Of a stretch of DNA of 8,973 bases, positions 1 to 7,371 are shown one piece after another; the stretch's first letter is position 1; every line of letters starts with the position of its first letter. The notes beneath the pieces were generated by a model. The model was not told where the DNA came from. It worked only from the letters and a program-made list of their open reading frames with translations, and did no database searches. The stretch spans positions 1-8,973 of the forward strand of contig JAGACP010000086.1 of NCBI GenBank assembly GCA_017614055.1, written 5' to 3'. This DNA comes from Erysipelotrichaceae bacterium (GTDB lineage Bacteria; Bacillota_I; Bacilli_A; Erysipelotrichales; Erysipelotrichaceae). The translations under genes were made by a program, and so were the position numbers.

Positions 1-2
1 AT

Positions 3-1253
3 CTTCTCAACAACAATCTCTTCGACGTGACCGCTGACATCCTCGAACCGGATACGGCGAACTTCGAGTATGTAACGGAAGTGAAGGAAAAAGCCACAAA
101 GATCATCATCCACAAGATCGATTCCAACGGAGAATACGTCGAAGGCGCGATACTGCAGATCCTTGACGGGGAAGGAAACGTATTGTCCGAATGGACCACC
201 GAAGCAAAACCGCATAAGATCGTCGGTCTTGCTCTGGGAGGCGTATACACACTGCATGAATGCTATGTAGATCCGATATATGCCATTGCCGATGACATGG
301 AGATAAAGATAACAGACGGAAAAGAGTATCAGATGATAGACGGCATCATCTCCATGAAGACCAGTGCCTGTTTCAGAGAGACCGGTGACAGGAATTATGT
401 GAACGACGGCGTTGCCCACATCATCGACAGGATCGAATACGAATGGCTGTATCCGGGAAGGACCTACGTCATGAAGGGCCTTCTCATAGACAAGGGTACG
501 GACAACGACCTTCAGGAAGTCATCCTGGAAGTCGAAAAGTCATTCGTTCCTGAAGAGAAGTTCGGAGTGATGGAGATGGAATATGTCATCGATCTTGACG
601 GTTATGCGGAACACGACTTCGTCATATACGAAAGGCTGTATCTGACGGAGGGGGATGAAGAGATCCTGGTATTCGAACATCACGACTATGACTGCGTGGA
701 ACAGACCGTCCATATCGGTACGCTCTATACCACGGGCATGGTCCTGTACAAGATAGGAAACGGCAATGTCTCCAACAAGCTCAACGGCGCATACTACGAC
801 ATCAAGACCAAAAGGACGAAAAGAGACGGAACGGTCGTGGAGAAGGATCTCGGGATACATCTGACCGGAGGCATCTTCCTGCAGGATGACAGACAGTTTG
901 AAGTGACCGTCTACAGAGACGGTGATCTTACGGACAAGGTAAAGACATACGGTTCTTCCTATGACAGATCTTTCAAGAAACAGGCCGTATCCATCGTCGA
1001 TCTTCCTGAAGGAAGATACTATGTGAAGAAGGGCGATGACATCATGACATACGACATCGTCAAAGGCGCCATCATCCTCAACGATCAGCCGGAAGATACA
1101 TACGTTACATATACGGAAGTCAAAGCCCCGAGCAGCTACCGCATCGATACCACTTCCTATACGTTCTCCGCAGGTCACGACTACAGCAGGAACGTCCTTG
1201 AGAATTACCGCACGAATTATCTGATATACATTCCGATTACTGGTGTGGATTGA
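3..1253 (+). CDS. SpaA/VaFE-type surface protein, 3' part only (5' end outside window)
   Basis: The frame is open from the first complete codon at 3, so the GTG at 27 is internal and the true start lies upstream. About 416 residues are visible. Residues ~30-107 form a SpaA-like (prealbumin-fold) module, with a KIIIHKID first strand and the tell-tale GLALGGVYTLHE. Residues ~116-240 resemble a VaFE repeat (YPGRTYVMKG, then YERLYL and CVEQTVHIG near its end). Residues ~241-408 look like a second, longer SpaA-like module ending in TEVKAPSSYRI. Such modules build extracellular adhesins or pilin-like stalks, often with isopeptide cross-links. The C-terminus reads YLIYIPITGVD and stops: an IPxTG sortase-like motif without the hydrophobic helix and basic tail that normally follow. 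Attachment to the wall is therefore uncertain. No terminator follows before nagB. The family call is fairly sure; the ligand is unknown. Confidence 0.8.
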   Translation, partial: LLNNNLFDVTADILEPDTANFEYVTEVKEKATKIIIHKIDSNGEYVEGAILQILDGEGNVLSEWTTEAKPHKIVGLALGGVYTLHECYVDPIYAIADDMEIKITDGKEYQMIDGIISMKTSACFRETGDRNYVNDGVAHIIDRIEYEWLYPGRTYVMKGLLIDKGTDNDLQEVILEVEKSFVPEEKFGVMEMEYVIDLDGYAEHDFVIYERLYLTEGDEEILVFEHHDYDCVEQTVHIGTLYTTGMVLYKIGNGNVSNKLNGAYYDIKTKRTKRDGTVVEKDLGIHLTGGIFLQDDRQFEVTVYRDGDLTDKVKTYGSSYDRSFKKQAVSIVDLPEGRYYVKKGDDIMTYDIVKGAIILNDQPEDTYVTYTEVKAPSSYRIDTTSYTFSAGHDYSRNVLENYRTNYLIYIPITGVD

Positions 1254-1256
1254 CCT

Positions 1257-1280
1257 GAAATAATCTATAATAAATATAGA
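1257..1280 (+). promoter_or_regulatory. Putative nagB promoter (TATAAT in an A/T-rich element)
   Basis: A perfect TATAAT lies at 1266-1271, inside GAAATAATCTATAATAA (1257-1273). The same 17 bases recur upstream of potA. The -10 box ends 30 nt before the nagB ATG, so the leader would be only about 24 nt. No good -35 is seen at 17 nt spacing. TTGACC at 1250-1255, overlapping the stop of the preceding gene, pairs only with the poorer TATAGA at 1275-1280 (19 nt). Confidence 0.5.
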
Positions 1281-1301
1281 AAGATCGACGAGGATAATAA
1301 C

Positions 1302-2027
1302 ATGTTTAATCTGATGATTGTCAAGAATTATGATGAAGCTTCCGATATGGCGTTCAAGGTCATGAAAGACTATCTCAAGCCTGGAAAGGTGCTTGGTCTG
1401 GCTACAGGCTCTACGCCTCTGGGACTGTATTCAAGGATGGTCAAGGACCACGAGGAAAACAAGACTTCTTATGCCGAGATAAAGACGTTCAACCTGGATG
1501 AGTATGTGGGACTTCCTGTGACGCATCCTGAAAGCTACTATGCCTTCATGTACAGGAATCTGTTCAGCGCTCTGGACATAAACGAAGAGAACGTGCACAT
1601 CCCTAGCGGCATGGCCGAGGATCTGGAGAAGGAATGCCAGGAATATGAGAATCTCATCAGCAAGGCTCATGTGGACATCCAGCTGCTTGGCATCGGTTCG
1701 GACGGACACATAGGCTTCAACGAGCCGGGAACGCCGTTCGATTCAATTACCCATGTCACCGATCTGGCCGAGTCTACGATAAAGGACAACTGCCGTTTCT
1801 TCGAGAACGACATAACCAAAGTGCCTACCCAGGCGGTAACCCAGGGCATCGGTACGATCATGAAGGCAAAGAACATCCTTCTGATCGCCACCGGCGAAAA
1901 CAAAGCCCAGGCCGTCAAAGACATGCTTCAGGGAGAAGTGAGCGAGGAATGCCCGGCATCGATCCTGCAGAAGCACGACAATGTCACCATCATCCTTGAC
2001 GAAGCTGCCGCTTCTTTGCTCAAGTAG
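1302..2027 (+). CDS. nagB: Glucosamine-6-phosphate deaminase
   Basis: The enzyme converts glucosamine-6-phosphate to fructose-6-phosphate and ammonia, linking amino-sugar and N-acetylglucosamine breakdown to glycolysis in the cytoplasm. The 241-residue product matches the short Firmicute form (about 240 residues); the E. coli hexamer subunit is 266. Visible family motifs are LATGSTPLGLY (33-43, phosphate loop), TFNLDEYVGL (62-71, catalytic Asp66), and GIGSDGHIGFNEPGTPF (130-146), which carries Asp134, His136 and Glu141 of the ring-opening and proton-relay set. ATG 1302 is preferred because GAGG at 1290-1293 sits 8 nt upstream. The in-frame ATG at 1314 has no ribosome site. No nagA or transport gene is adjacent, so any partners in the pathway are encoded elsewhere. 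Confidence 0.96.
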   Translation: MFNLMIVKNYDEASDMAFKVMKDYLKPGKVLGLATGSTPLGLYSRMVKDHEENKTSYAEIKTFNLDEYVGLPVTHPESYYAFMYRNLFSALDINEENVHIPSGMAEDLEKECQEYENLISKAHVDIQLLGIGSDGHIGFNEPGTPFDSITHVTDLAESTIKDNCRFFENDITKVPTQAVTQGIGTIMKAKNILLIATGENKAQAVKDMLQGEVSEECPASILQKHDNVTIILDEAAASLLK

Positions 2028-2060
2028 AGCATATCGCTTTATCCCGAAGATGCTTTAGGG

Positions 2061-2081
2061 CATAATGATAGGGCAAGGAGG
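2061..2081 (+). promoter_or_regulatory. Putative trxA -10 box and strong ribosome binding site
   Basis: CATAAT (2061-2066) is a five-of-six match to a -10 box and lies 23 nt before the trxA ATG, a spacing like that seen at nagB and potA. A weak TTTATC at 2038-2043 stands 17 nt upstream as a possible -35. AAGGAGG at 2075-2081 leaves 8 nt to the start codon. An ATGTAA at 2083-2088 lies between the two but is too close to the ribosome site to be used. The region between nagB and trxA has no convincing terminator, so readthrough from nagB is also possible. Confidence 0.35.
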
Positions 2082-2089
2082 TATGTAAG

Positions 2090-2395
2090 ATGAGAATATT
2101 GAATACCGAAGAATTCAATGAACTGATAAAGACCGGTACGACCCTGGTGGATTTCTTCGCCGACTGGTGCGGACCGTGCAAGATGCTGGGACCTGTTCTG
2201 GAGGAACTGGACAGCGAATATCCCGATGTTGATTTCGCGAAAGTCAATGTCGATGAGAATATGGAACTTGCCGGAGAATACGGCATCATGTCCATCCCTG
2301 CAGTATTCCTGTTCAGGGACGGCGAGGTGATAGGGAACTTCGGAGGCTACCGCGACAGGGAAAGCGTAAGAGAGTTCCTTGATTCGAAGCTGTAG
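2090..2395 (+). CDS. trxA: Thioredoxin
   Basis: This is a cytoplasmic dithiol-disulfide oxidoreductase that reduces protein disulfides and is itself recycled by thioredoxin reductase. At 101 residues it is a single thioredoxin fold of normal length. The redox site WCGPCK is at residues 26-31 with Cys27 and Cys30. The buried Asp21 precedes it, Pro35 follows in the active-site helix, and the cis-proline loop SIPAVFLFRDG (68-78) carries Pro70. There is no signal peptide or membrane segment, so it is not an extracytoplasmic variant. The start at 2090 is fixed by AAGGAGG 8 nt upstream. The gene is followed within about 20 nt by a strong intrinsic terminator and so is the last gene of its transcript. 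No thioredoxin reductase gene is present here. Confidence 0.96.
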   Translation: MRILNTEEFNELIKTGTTLVDFFADWCGPCKMLGPVLEELDSEYPDVDFAKVNVDENMELAGEYGIMSIPAVFLFRDGEVIGNFGGYRDRESVREFLDSKL

Positions 2396-2415
2396 ACATC
2401 ATTGAATGATACTGA

Positions 2416-2447
2416 AAGACAGGTCTTCCAAGGAAGGCCTGTTTTTT
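2416..2447 (+). terminator. Intrinsic terminator after trxA
   Basis: The arm ACAGGTCTTCC (2419-2429) pairs with GGAAGGCCTGT (2432-2442). One pair is a U-G wobble. The innermost pair probably opens to give a four-base loop, leaving about 10 bp. A run of T at 2442-2447 follows at once. This separates trxA from the pot operon. Confidence 0.9.
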
Positions 2448-2479
2448 GAATTTGCGGTCCATTTATATATAAAAACATG

Positions 2480-2496
2480 GAAATAATCTATAATAA
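2480..2496 (+). promoter_or_regulatory. Putative pot operon promoter
   Basis: GAAATAATCTATAATAA is identical to the element upstream of nagB. Its TATAAT at 2489-2494 ends 26 nt before the potA ATG, predicting a leader of about 20 nt that begins just before the ribosome site. No clear -35 lies 17 nt upstream. A second possibility is TTGAAT (2447-2452) with TATAAA (2468-2473), although 15 nt is a short spacer. The position directly after a terminator supports a promoter here. Confidence 0.55.
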
Positions 2497-2520
2497 TATT
2501 GTTTGTTGGAGGACAGGCTT

Positions 2521-4098
2521 ATGGAAAAGCTTATTGAATTCAGAAATATCGTTAAATCATTCGACGGTCAGACGGTACTGAAGGGTATCGATCTTGACAT
2601 TTACGAGAATGAGTTCGTGACGCTGCTGGGTCCGTCAGGCTGCGGCAAGACCACCTTGCTGAGGATACTGGGCGGCTTCCTTGAGCAGGATGAGGGATCG
2701 GTCATCTTCAACGGTGAAGAGATCTCCGATGTTCCCGCATACAAGCGTCCGATAAACACTGTCTTTCAGAGATATGCGCTGTTCCCTCATCTGAATGTCT
2801 ACGAGAACGTGGCGTTCGGTCTGAGGATCAAGAAAATGTCCAATGACCTGATCGAACCGAAGGTCAACAGGATGCTGGAACTGGTAGGCCTGGACGGCTA
2901 TCAGAAGAAGGATGTCACCCTTCTTTCCGGCGGACAGCAGCAGAGAGTGGCCATCGCCAGAGCTCTGGTCAACGAGCCTGACGTGCTGCTTCTGGATGAA
3001 CCTTTAAGCGCTCTTGATGCGAAACTCAGGAAAGAGATGCAGCAGGAACTCAAGAGGATACAGGAAGAGGTTGGCATCACCTTCATTTTCGTCACCCATG
3101 ACCAGGAAGAGGCTCTGACCATGTCCGACAAGATCGTGGTCATGAAGGACGGAAACATCGAACAGATAGGCACTCCTACCGAGATATACAACGAACCTGC
3201 CAACAGATACGTAGCCAACTTCATCGGCCAGTCCAACATCATGGACGGAATCATGAAGAAGGACTATCTGGTCAACTTCGACGACAGAGATTTCAAGTGC
3301 GTCGACTACGACTTCAAGCCTAACGAGCCGGTCGACGTCGTCATAAGACCTGAAGATATCAGGATCATGAAGAAGAACAAAGGCAAGATGAACGGACAGG
3401 TCATCTCCGTGCTGTTCAAGGGCGTTCACTACGAGGTGATCGTCGAGACCAAGCGCGGTGCCGCCAAGAAGATCAAGCTGCATGTCCTGGGCAACGAAGA
3501 CGTCTTCAACCAGGAAGCCAACGAGAAGATGTCGGCTTCCGACTTCACGATGGACATCGAGGACGTCGAATCTCTGACCGACCAGGAACTGATACTGCGT
3601 GCCAACGCCCAGGCGTGGAAGGCCGATGAGGACGAACAGGAGATCTCCATCACGAAGGTCATCCACGACATCGAAAACAAGCCTGGCCGCTATACGATAA
3701 CGTTCAAGACCGATGCCGGGACCAGCGTCAACGCCAATGTCGACGTCGTGCTTCCGAAGGTCAACGAAGACAAGGAAGAAAAGATCGGCATCCAGGCCTT
3801 CGACGTATACAAGTCCATCGACGAGATCGAAGAATCCATGGCCATCTCCGTCGACCTGAAGAACTGGGCCGACGCCTATGCGTGGGATCTGGAGACCGAG
3901 AACGAAGTCGAGATCGACGACGTGCGTTTCAGCTTCGATCCGACGGAGATCAAGGAAGGCGTCTACGACGTGACGTTCGTTACCGAAGGACGCACATACA
4001 AGATCCATACCACCGAGATGCAGAAGGAAGGCGATATCGTATCCATCGATTTCGGTCCTGAAGACATACATGTAATGGAAAAGAGCGTGGGTCTATGA
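2521..4098 (+). CDS. potA: Spermidine/putrescine ABC transporter ATPase with Ig-like insertion in its TOBE region
   Basis: This is the cytoplasmic ATPase that powers polyamine import through PotB-PotC. The 525 residues contain Walker A GPSGCGKT (37-44), the Q-loop with Gln83 and [15 protein letters not shown], the signature LSGGQQQR (135-142), Walker [12 protein letters not shown] (156-166), and the switch His193 in FVTHD. The TOBE region starts at about 240, with [13 protein letters not shown] and [13 protein letters not shown]. It is interrupted at ~313-489 and resumes as YKIHTTEM and GPEDIHVME. The usual family length is about 350-370. The inserted stretch seems to hold two related beta-rich modules (~335-411 and ~420-497) with matching A-x-AW and [18 protein letters not shown] patterns. 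ATG 2521 is chosen because GGAGG (2508-2512) lies 8 nt upstream; the TTG at 2503 precedes that site. The stop overlaps the potB start (ATGA). Confidence 0.95.
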   Translation: MEKLIEFRNIVKSFDGQTVLKGIDLDIYENEFVTLLGPSGCGKTTLLRILGGFLEQDEGSVIFNGEEISDVPAYKRPINTVFQRYALFPHLNVYENVAFGLRIKKMSNDLIEPKVNRMLELVGLDGYQKKDVTLLSGGQQQRVAIARALVNEPDVLLLDEPLSALDAKLRKEMQQELKRIQEEVGITFIFVTHDQEEALTMSDKIVVMKDGNIEQIGTPTEIYNEPANRYVANFIGQSNIMDGIMKKDYLVNFDDRDFKCVDYDFKPNEPVDVVIRPEDIRIMKKNKGKMNGQVISVLFKGVHYEVIVETKRGAAKKIKLHVLGNEDVFNQEANEKMSASDFTMDIEDVESLTDQELILRANAQAWKADEDEQEISITKVIHDIENKPGRYTITFKTDAGTSVNANVDVVLPKVNEDKEEKIGIQAFDVYKSIDEIEESMAISVDLKNWADAYAWDLETENEVEIDDVRFSFDPTEIKEGVYDVTFVTEGRTYKIHTTEMQKEGDIVSIDFGPEDIHVMEKSVGL

Positions 4099-4874
4099 AG
4101 AGTTTCAGAAGACTGGTAAATCCGTATCTGGTATGGGCTGCACTGATGATCGTGCTGCCGATGCTGATAATCGTGTTCTATGCTTTTTCCGAGCAGGGCA
4201 ACGACGTCATCCCGGTCAAGCTTACTTTCGACAACTTCGTCAGGTTCTTCTCCGACTCGATATTCATCGAGGTCCTGGGAAGAAGCCTCAAGCTTGCGGT
4301 GGTGACGACTATCATCTGCATCCTGCTGGGTTATCCGGCTGCGTATTTCATCGCCCAGATGGCTCCAGATTCTCAGGCCGTCATGGTCCTGATGGTCACG
4401 CTGCCCCAGCTGATAAACATGCTGGTGAGGACCTATGCCTGGAGAGGACTGCTGCTGGAAACGCCGTTTTCTCCGGAGGTCAAGGTCTACATCGGCATGG
4501 TATACAACTTCCTGCCGTACATGATACTGCAGATCTATACTTCGCTTTCGAAGATGGATCCTTCTCTTGTAACGGCTGCCCATGACCTGGGCTGCGACGA
4601 GAAGATGGCCTTCCTCAAGGTCACGCTTCCGCTGTCCATCCCGGGCATCATCTCCGGCATCACGCTGGTCTTCCTGCCTGCCGTTTCAAGCTTCTTCATT
4701 CCGAAGCTGCTGGGCGGAGGATCGTACGTGCTTGTCGGAAACCTGATCGAGAACTATTTCGTCACGACGGGAGACTGGAACTTCGGTTCGGCCATCTCGC
4801 TGATCATGGCTCTGGTGATACTTGTTTCCATGTATTTCACCAGGAAGTTCGACTATGACAAGGAGGCCGTCTGA
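4095..4874 (+). CDS. potB: Spermidine/putrescine ABC transporter permease PotB
   Basis: This is one of the two membrane subunits forming the polyamine channel. It has 259 residues and about six hydrophobic helices (roughly 9-31, 62-87, 94-113, 131-151, 184-203, 229-249). The cytoplasmic loop that docks on PotA is AAHDLGC (161-167) running to [13 protein letters not shown] (176-188). The first residue of the usual EAA triplet is Thr160 here. The extracellular stretch between TYAW (113-116) and MVYNFLPYM (135-143) seems shorter than in typical PotB proteins, judged from memory of the family. ATG overlaps the potA stop by 4 nt (ATGA), and only a weak ribosome site is visible, so translation is probably coupled to potA. 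The PotB rather than PotC label rests on order and on the NMLVRTYAW and GMVYNFLP motifs. Confidence 0.93.
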   Translation: MKSFRRLVNPYLVWAALMIVLPMLIIVFYAFSEQGNDVIPVKLTFDNFVRFFSDSIFIEVLGRSLKLAVVTTIICILLGYPAAYFIAQMAPDSQAVMVLMVTLPQLINMLVRTYAWRGLLLETPFSPEVKVYIGMVYNFLPYMILQIYTSLSKMDPSLVTAAHDLGCDEKMAFLKVTLPLSIPGIISGITLVFLPAVSSFFIPKLLGGGSYVLVGNLIENYFVTTGDWNFGSAISLIMALVILVSMYFTRKFDYDKEAV

Positions 4875-5674
4875 TGAAGAAGAACAAGTGGTTCCAGAAA
4901 CTGTACGTATGGCTGATCATGGCGTTCTTCTATCTTCCGATCGTCTATGTCGTGCTGTTCTCGTTCAATGAATCGAAATCACTGACGAAATTCTCGGGAT
5001 TCTCCCTGAGATGGTACGAGAAGATGTTTGCGACGAGGGCCATGATGGAATCGATCTATTATTCGGCTCTGATAGCGATCATCGCCACGGTCGTATCCAC
5101 GATCATCGGCACCATCGTCGCCATCGGTCTGAGCAAGTCGAGCCGTCTGATAAAGCAGGTAGTCACGCAGGTAAACAACCTGCCGATGCTGAACCCGGAC
5201 ATCGTCACAGCCATCGGACTGATGCTGCTGTTCTCGACGCTGAACGTGCCTACGGGCTTCTTCACATTGTTGCTTGCCCACATCACGTTCTGCATACCTT
5301 ACGTCATACTGTCCATCATGCCGAAGCTGAGACAGCTGGATGAAAACCTGGCCGAAGCCGCCCTGGATCTTGGCTGCACGCCTTTTCAGGCACTGTACAA
5401 GGTCATCATCCCGCAGATCAGGGAAGGCATCGTATCCGGAGCGCTGGTCGCGTTCACGATGTCGTTCGACGACTTCGTGATATCCTACTTCACGACCGGT
5501 CCGGGCATAAACAACATATCAACATACGTATACGCGACGACTAAACGTATCAATCCGAGTGTCAACGCCCTGTCGACGCTGATCGTCCTGGCGATCACTC
5601 TGATCCTGGTACTGTCCAACGTACTGCCGCTCATCAAAGCAAGGAGGATGAAAAATGATGAAAAAGCTGCTTAG
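4874..5674 (+). CDS. potC: Spermidine/putrescine ABC transporter permease PotC
   Basis: This is the second channel subunit of the polyamine importer, 266 residues and normal in length. Helices are at about 12-31, 61-87, 108-124, 127-148, 184-206 and 235-254. The PotA-docking loop is a classical EAA motif: EAALDLGC (161-168) through YKVIIPQIREGIVSG (175-189). SFNESKS near residue 30 and MSFDDFVISYF (196-206) are characteristic of the PotC/PotI branch. Its ATG shares one base with the potB stop (TGATG), and a full AAGGAGG lies at 4860-4866, 7 nt before the start. It can therefore be initiated efficiently on its own as well as by reinitiation. The C-terminal 20 nt overlap the start of potD. Confidence 0.94.
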   Translation: MKKNKWFQKLYVWLIMAFFYLPIVYVVLFSFNESKSLTKFSGFSLRWYEKMFATRAMMESIYYSALIAIIATVVSTIIGTIVAIGLSKSSRLIKQVVTQVNNLPMLNPDIVTAIGLMLLFSTLNVPTGFFTLLLAHITFCIPYVILSIMPKLRQLDENLAEAALDLGCTPFQALYKVIIPQIREGIVSGALVAFTMSFDDFVISYFTTGPGINNISTYVYATTKRINPSVNALSTLIVLAITLILVLSNVLPLIKARRMKNDEKAA

Positions 5675-6710
5675 TTTACTGATGGTGCTTCTCATGCTCA
5701 CGGCCTGTGGAAAGACAGGCAAGGAAGACAACGGAGAGCTCTATGTATTCCTTCCGGGCGAATACATCTCCGATGAGATCATCAATGATTTTGAAAAAGA
5801 ATACGGCATCAAGCTGTATATCACGACATTCGATTCGAATGAATCGATGTATACCAAACTGCTTGGCGGAACCGTCTATGACATCATCATCCCCAGCGAC
5901 TACATGATCGAAAGACTGATCAACGAGAAGATGATCCAGAAACTGGACAAGTCGAAGATCCCCAACATGTCCCAGCTGTACGATCAGGTCCTGAACATGG
6001 AATTCGATCCGAACAACGACTATTCCGTTCCTTATTTCTGGGGCAACGTCGGCATCTGCTACGACAGCACGATCGTCGATCAGAACGACGTCGAGACCGA
6101 AGGATGGAACGTTCTCAGGAACACCAAATACAAGGGCATGATCTACATGTACGACTCTATCCGCGACGCGTTCATGATGGCCGAGAAGTCTCTTGGCTAT
6201 TCGATGAACACGGACAGCGAGGAAGAGATCAATGCGGCCTATGAGTGGCTGATCGACATCGCACAGAACATGGATCCCGCGTATGTCACCGATGAAGCGA
6301 TCGACGGACTCGCCAACGGCGAAAAAGCCATGGGCATGATGTATTCGGGAGATGCCGCATACATCTATGCGGAGAACGAGAACGTGCTGTTCTGGGCTCC
6401 TGCAGAGGGAACGAACTACTTCGTCGATGCGATGGTCCTGCACAAGGATGCCAAGAACGTCGAGAACGCGTACAAGTTCATGAACTACATCATCGACTAT
6501 GATCCTGCATACGAGAACTCCGTATTCGTAGGATACAGCTCGGTCAATGCCGAGGTCCTGAAGGATCTGTCTTCCGAGGGCGGCGATTTCGAAGGCAACG
6601 ATGCCTACATCCCGCGCAACAAGACGGCCAACGACGAGATGTTCCACAGCAATGAAGAGGTCCTCAAGACCATCTCCGAACTGTGGGTCAAGGTCAAGAA
6701 CACTCACTGA
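5655..6710 (+). CDS. potD: Polyamine-binding lipoprotein PotD
   Basis: This is the extracellular receptor that delivers spermidine or putrescine to PotBC. The 351 residues begin with a lipoprotein signal (two Lys, a hydrophobic core, lipobox LTAC with Cys18), so it should be lipid-anchored to the outer membrane face. The mature part fits PotD/PotF: TTFDSNESMYTKLLGG, YDIIIPSDYMIERL, DPNNDYSVPYFWG and LGYSMNTDSEEEINAAYEWL. Compared with my memory of E. coli PotD, Glu36, Tyr37, Tyr85, Asp257 and Tyr293 have counterparts. Trp34, Trp229 and Trp255 appear to be Pro, Tyr and Phe. Substrate preference is therefore less certain than the family. AAGGAGG at 5641-5647 serves either ATG 5655 or ATG 5658; I give the first. 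It overlaps potC by 20 nt and shares one base with dtd. Confidence 0.94.
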   Translation: MMKKLLSLLMVLLMLTACGKTGKEDNGELYVFLPGEYISDEIINDFEKEYGIKLYITTFDSNESMYTKLLGGTVYDIIIPSDYMIERLINEKMIQKLDKSKIPNMSQLYDQVLNMEFDPNNDYSVPYFWGNVGICYDSTIVDQNDVETEGWNVLRNTKYKGMIYMYDSIRDAFMMAEKSLGYSMNTDSEEEINAAYEWLIDIAQNMDPAYVTDEAIDGLANGEKAMGMMYSGDAAYIYAENENVLFWAPAEGTNYFVDAMVLHKDAKNVENAYKFMNYIIDYDPAYENSVFVGYSSVNAEVLKDLSSEGGDFEGNDAYIPRNKTANDEMFHSNEEVLKTISELWVKVKNTH

Positions 6711-7159
6711 TGAGACTGGTAGTACAGAGAGTTTCCGAAGCGAAGTGTACGATAGACGGACATGTGACCGGCAGCGTCGATGCCGGATACATGGTCCTGG
6801 TTGGTTTCGGCCACATGGATGACAGGAAGATCATCGAAAAGATGGCCGACAAACTCGTTAAACTCAGAGTGTTCGACGACGGACAGGGGAAGATGAATCT
6901 TTCCGTGAAGGATATCGGCGGAAAGATCCTCTCCATCCCGCAGTTCACTCTTTATGCCGATCCGTCAAAAGGCAACAGGCCGAGCTTTACAGATGCGCTG
7001 GAGCCTGAGACGGCGACTGAATATTATGCCTGCTTCAACGAGTGCCTGCGCACTCTTGAAGTGCAGGTCGAAGAAGGCGTCTTCGGAGCGGATATGAAGA
7101 TATCTCTGCTCAACGACGGGCCGGTAACGATCATCCTTGACAGCGAGGTTTTATGGTAG
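6710..7159 (+). CDS. dtd: D-aminoacyl-tRNA deacylase
   Basis: The enzyme hydrolyses D-amino acids (and glycine from tRNA-Ala) off mischarged tRNA, a cytoplasmic proofreading step in translation. From ATG 6710 the product is 149 residues, the standard Dtd length, and opens with the family's MRxVVQRVS. The longer frame from 6683 would add residues lying inside potD and is rejected. Conserved parts are KMNLSVKDIGGKILS (61-75), PQFTLYADPSKGNRPSF (77-93) and the NDGPVTI block (135-141) that carries the Gly-cis-Pro motif. The SQxT active-site motif reads P77-Q-F-T80, so Thr80 is kept but Ser77 is Pro. The start shares one base with the potD stop (TGATG), and no good ribosome site is seen, which implies coupled translation. 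Confidence 0.94.
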   Translation: MRLVVQRVSEAKCTIDGHVTGSVDAGYMVLVGFGHMDDRKIIEKMADKLVKLRVFDDGQGKMNLSVKDIGGKILSIPQFTLYADPSKGNRPSFTDALEPETATEYYACFNECLRTLEVQVEEGVFGADMKISLLNDGPVTIILDSEVLW

Positions 7160-7371
7160 AAGGTTATGCACTGAACGACATCGTCCAGATGAAGAAAGAT
7201 CACCCGTGCAGGAAATCGCACTACTTTAAGATCGTCAGGATGGGCGTGGACATCAAGATAAAATGCGAAGGATGCGGTGCCGTCATCATGATGGAGAGAC
7301 CGGAATTCGAACGCAAGTGCAAGAAGATAATAGAAAAGGCCGTTACAGATGATCAAGGCAGTGATCTTTGA
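7153..7371 (+). CDS. DUF951 small protein, probable zinc-binding
   Basis: This 72-residue cytoplasmic protein is of the DUF951 family, which is common in Firmicutes and has no settled function. The family pattern is clear: LNDIVQMKKDHPC (8-19) and VDIKIKCEGCGAVIMMER (32-49). Cys19, Cys38 and Cys41 could take part in binding a metal; this is inference from the CxxC pattern. Charged residues and lysines follow to the end. The ATG overlaps the dtd stop by 7 nt, and GAGG at 7145-7148 lies 4 nt upstream. No other plausible start exists, since the family's conserved block begins only a few residues in. Its place between dtd and a HAD gene suggests housekeeping rather than transport. There is no membrane segment. 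Confidence 0.88.
   Translation: MVEGYALNDIVQMKKDHPCRKSHYFKIVRMGVDIKIKCEGCGAVIMMERPEFERKCKKIIEKAVTDDQGSDL

Noticed and set aside
540..1178. 212-codon antisense frame within the surface protein gene
   Set aside because: The sense frame shows clear SpaA and VaFE patterns; the antisense product has no recognisable feature or ribosome site that I can see.
1254..1301. Riboswitch or ribozyme leader (glmS type) before nagB
   Set aside because: The gap is only 48 nt and A/T-rich with no stable hairpin, too short for such an element.
2029..2060. AGCAT/ATGCT hairpin after nagB as a terminator
   Set aside because: Only five pairs with a long loop and no T-run afterwards.
2083..2088. ATGTAA minimal start-stop just before trxA, as a possible regulatory mini-ORF
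   Set aside because: It begins only 1 nt after AAGGAGG, too close for initiation, whereas the trxA ATG is at the ideal 8 nt.
3004..4071. 355-codon open frame antisense to potA
   Set aside because: It is a mirror of the strong GAC/GTC/ATC codon bias of potA: the product is a monotonous Val/Asp/Leu/His string with no recognisable domain, and potA is certain.
5676..6707. 343-codon open frame antisense to nearly all of potD
   Set aside because: Same codon-bias shadow. Its Asp/Val/Ile-rich product shows no motif, while the sense strand has an unmistakable PotD with signal and lipobox.
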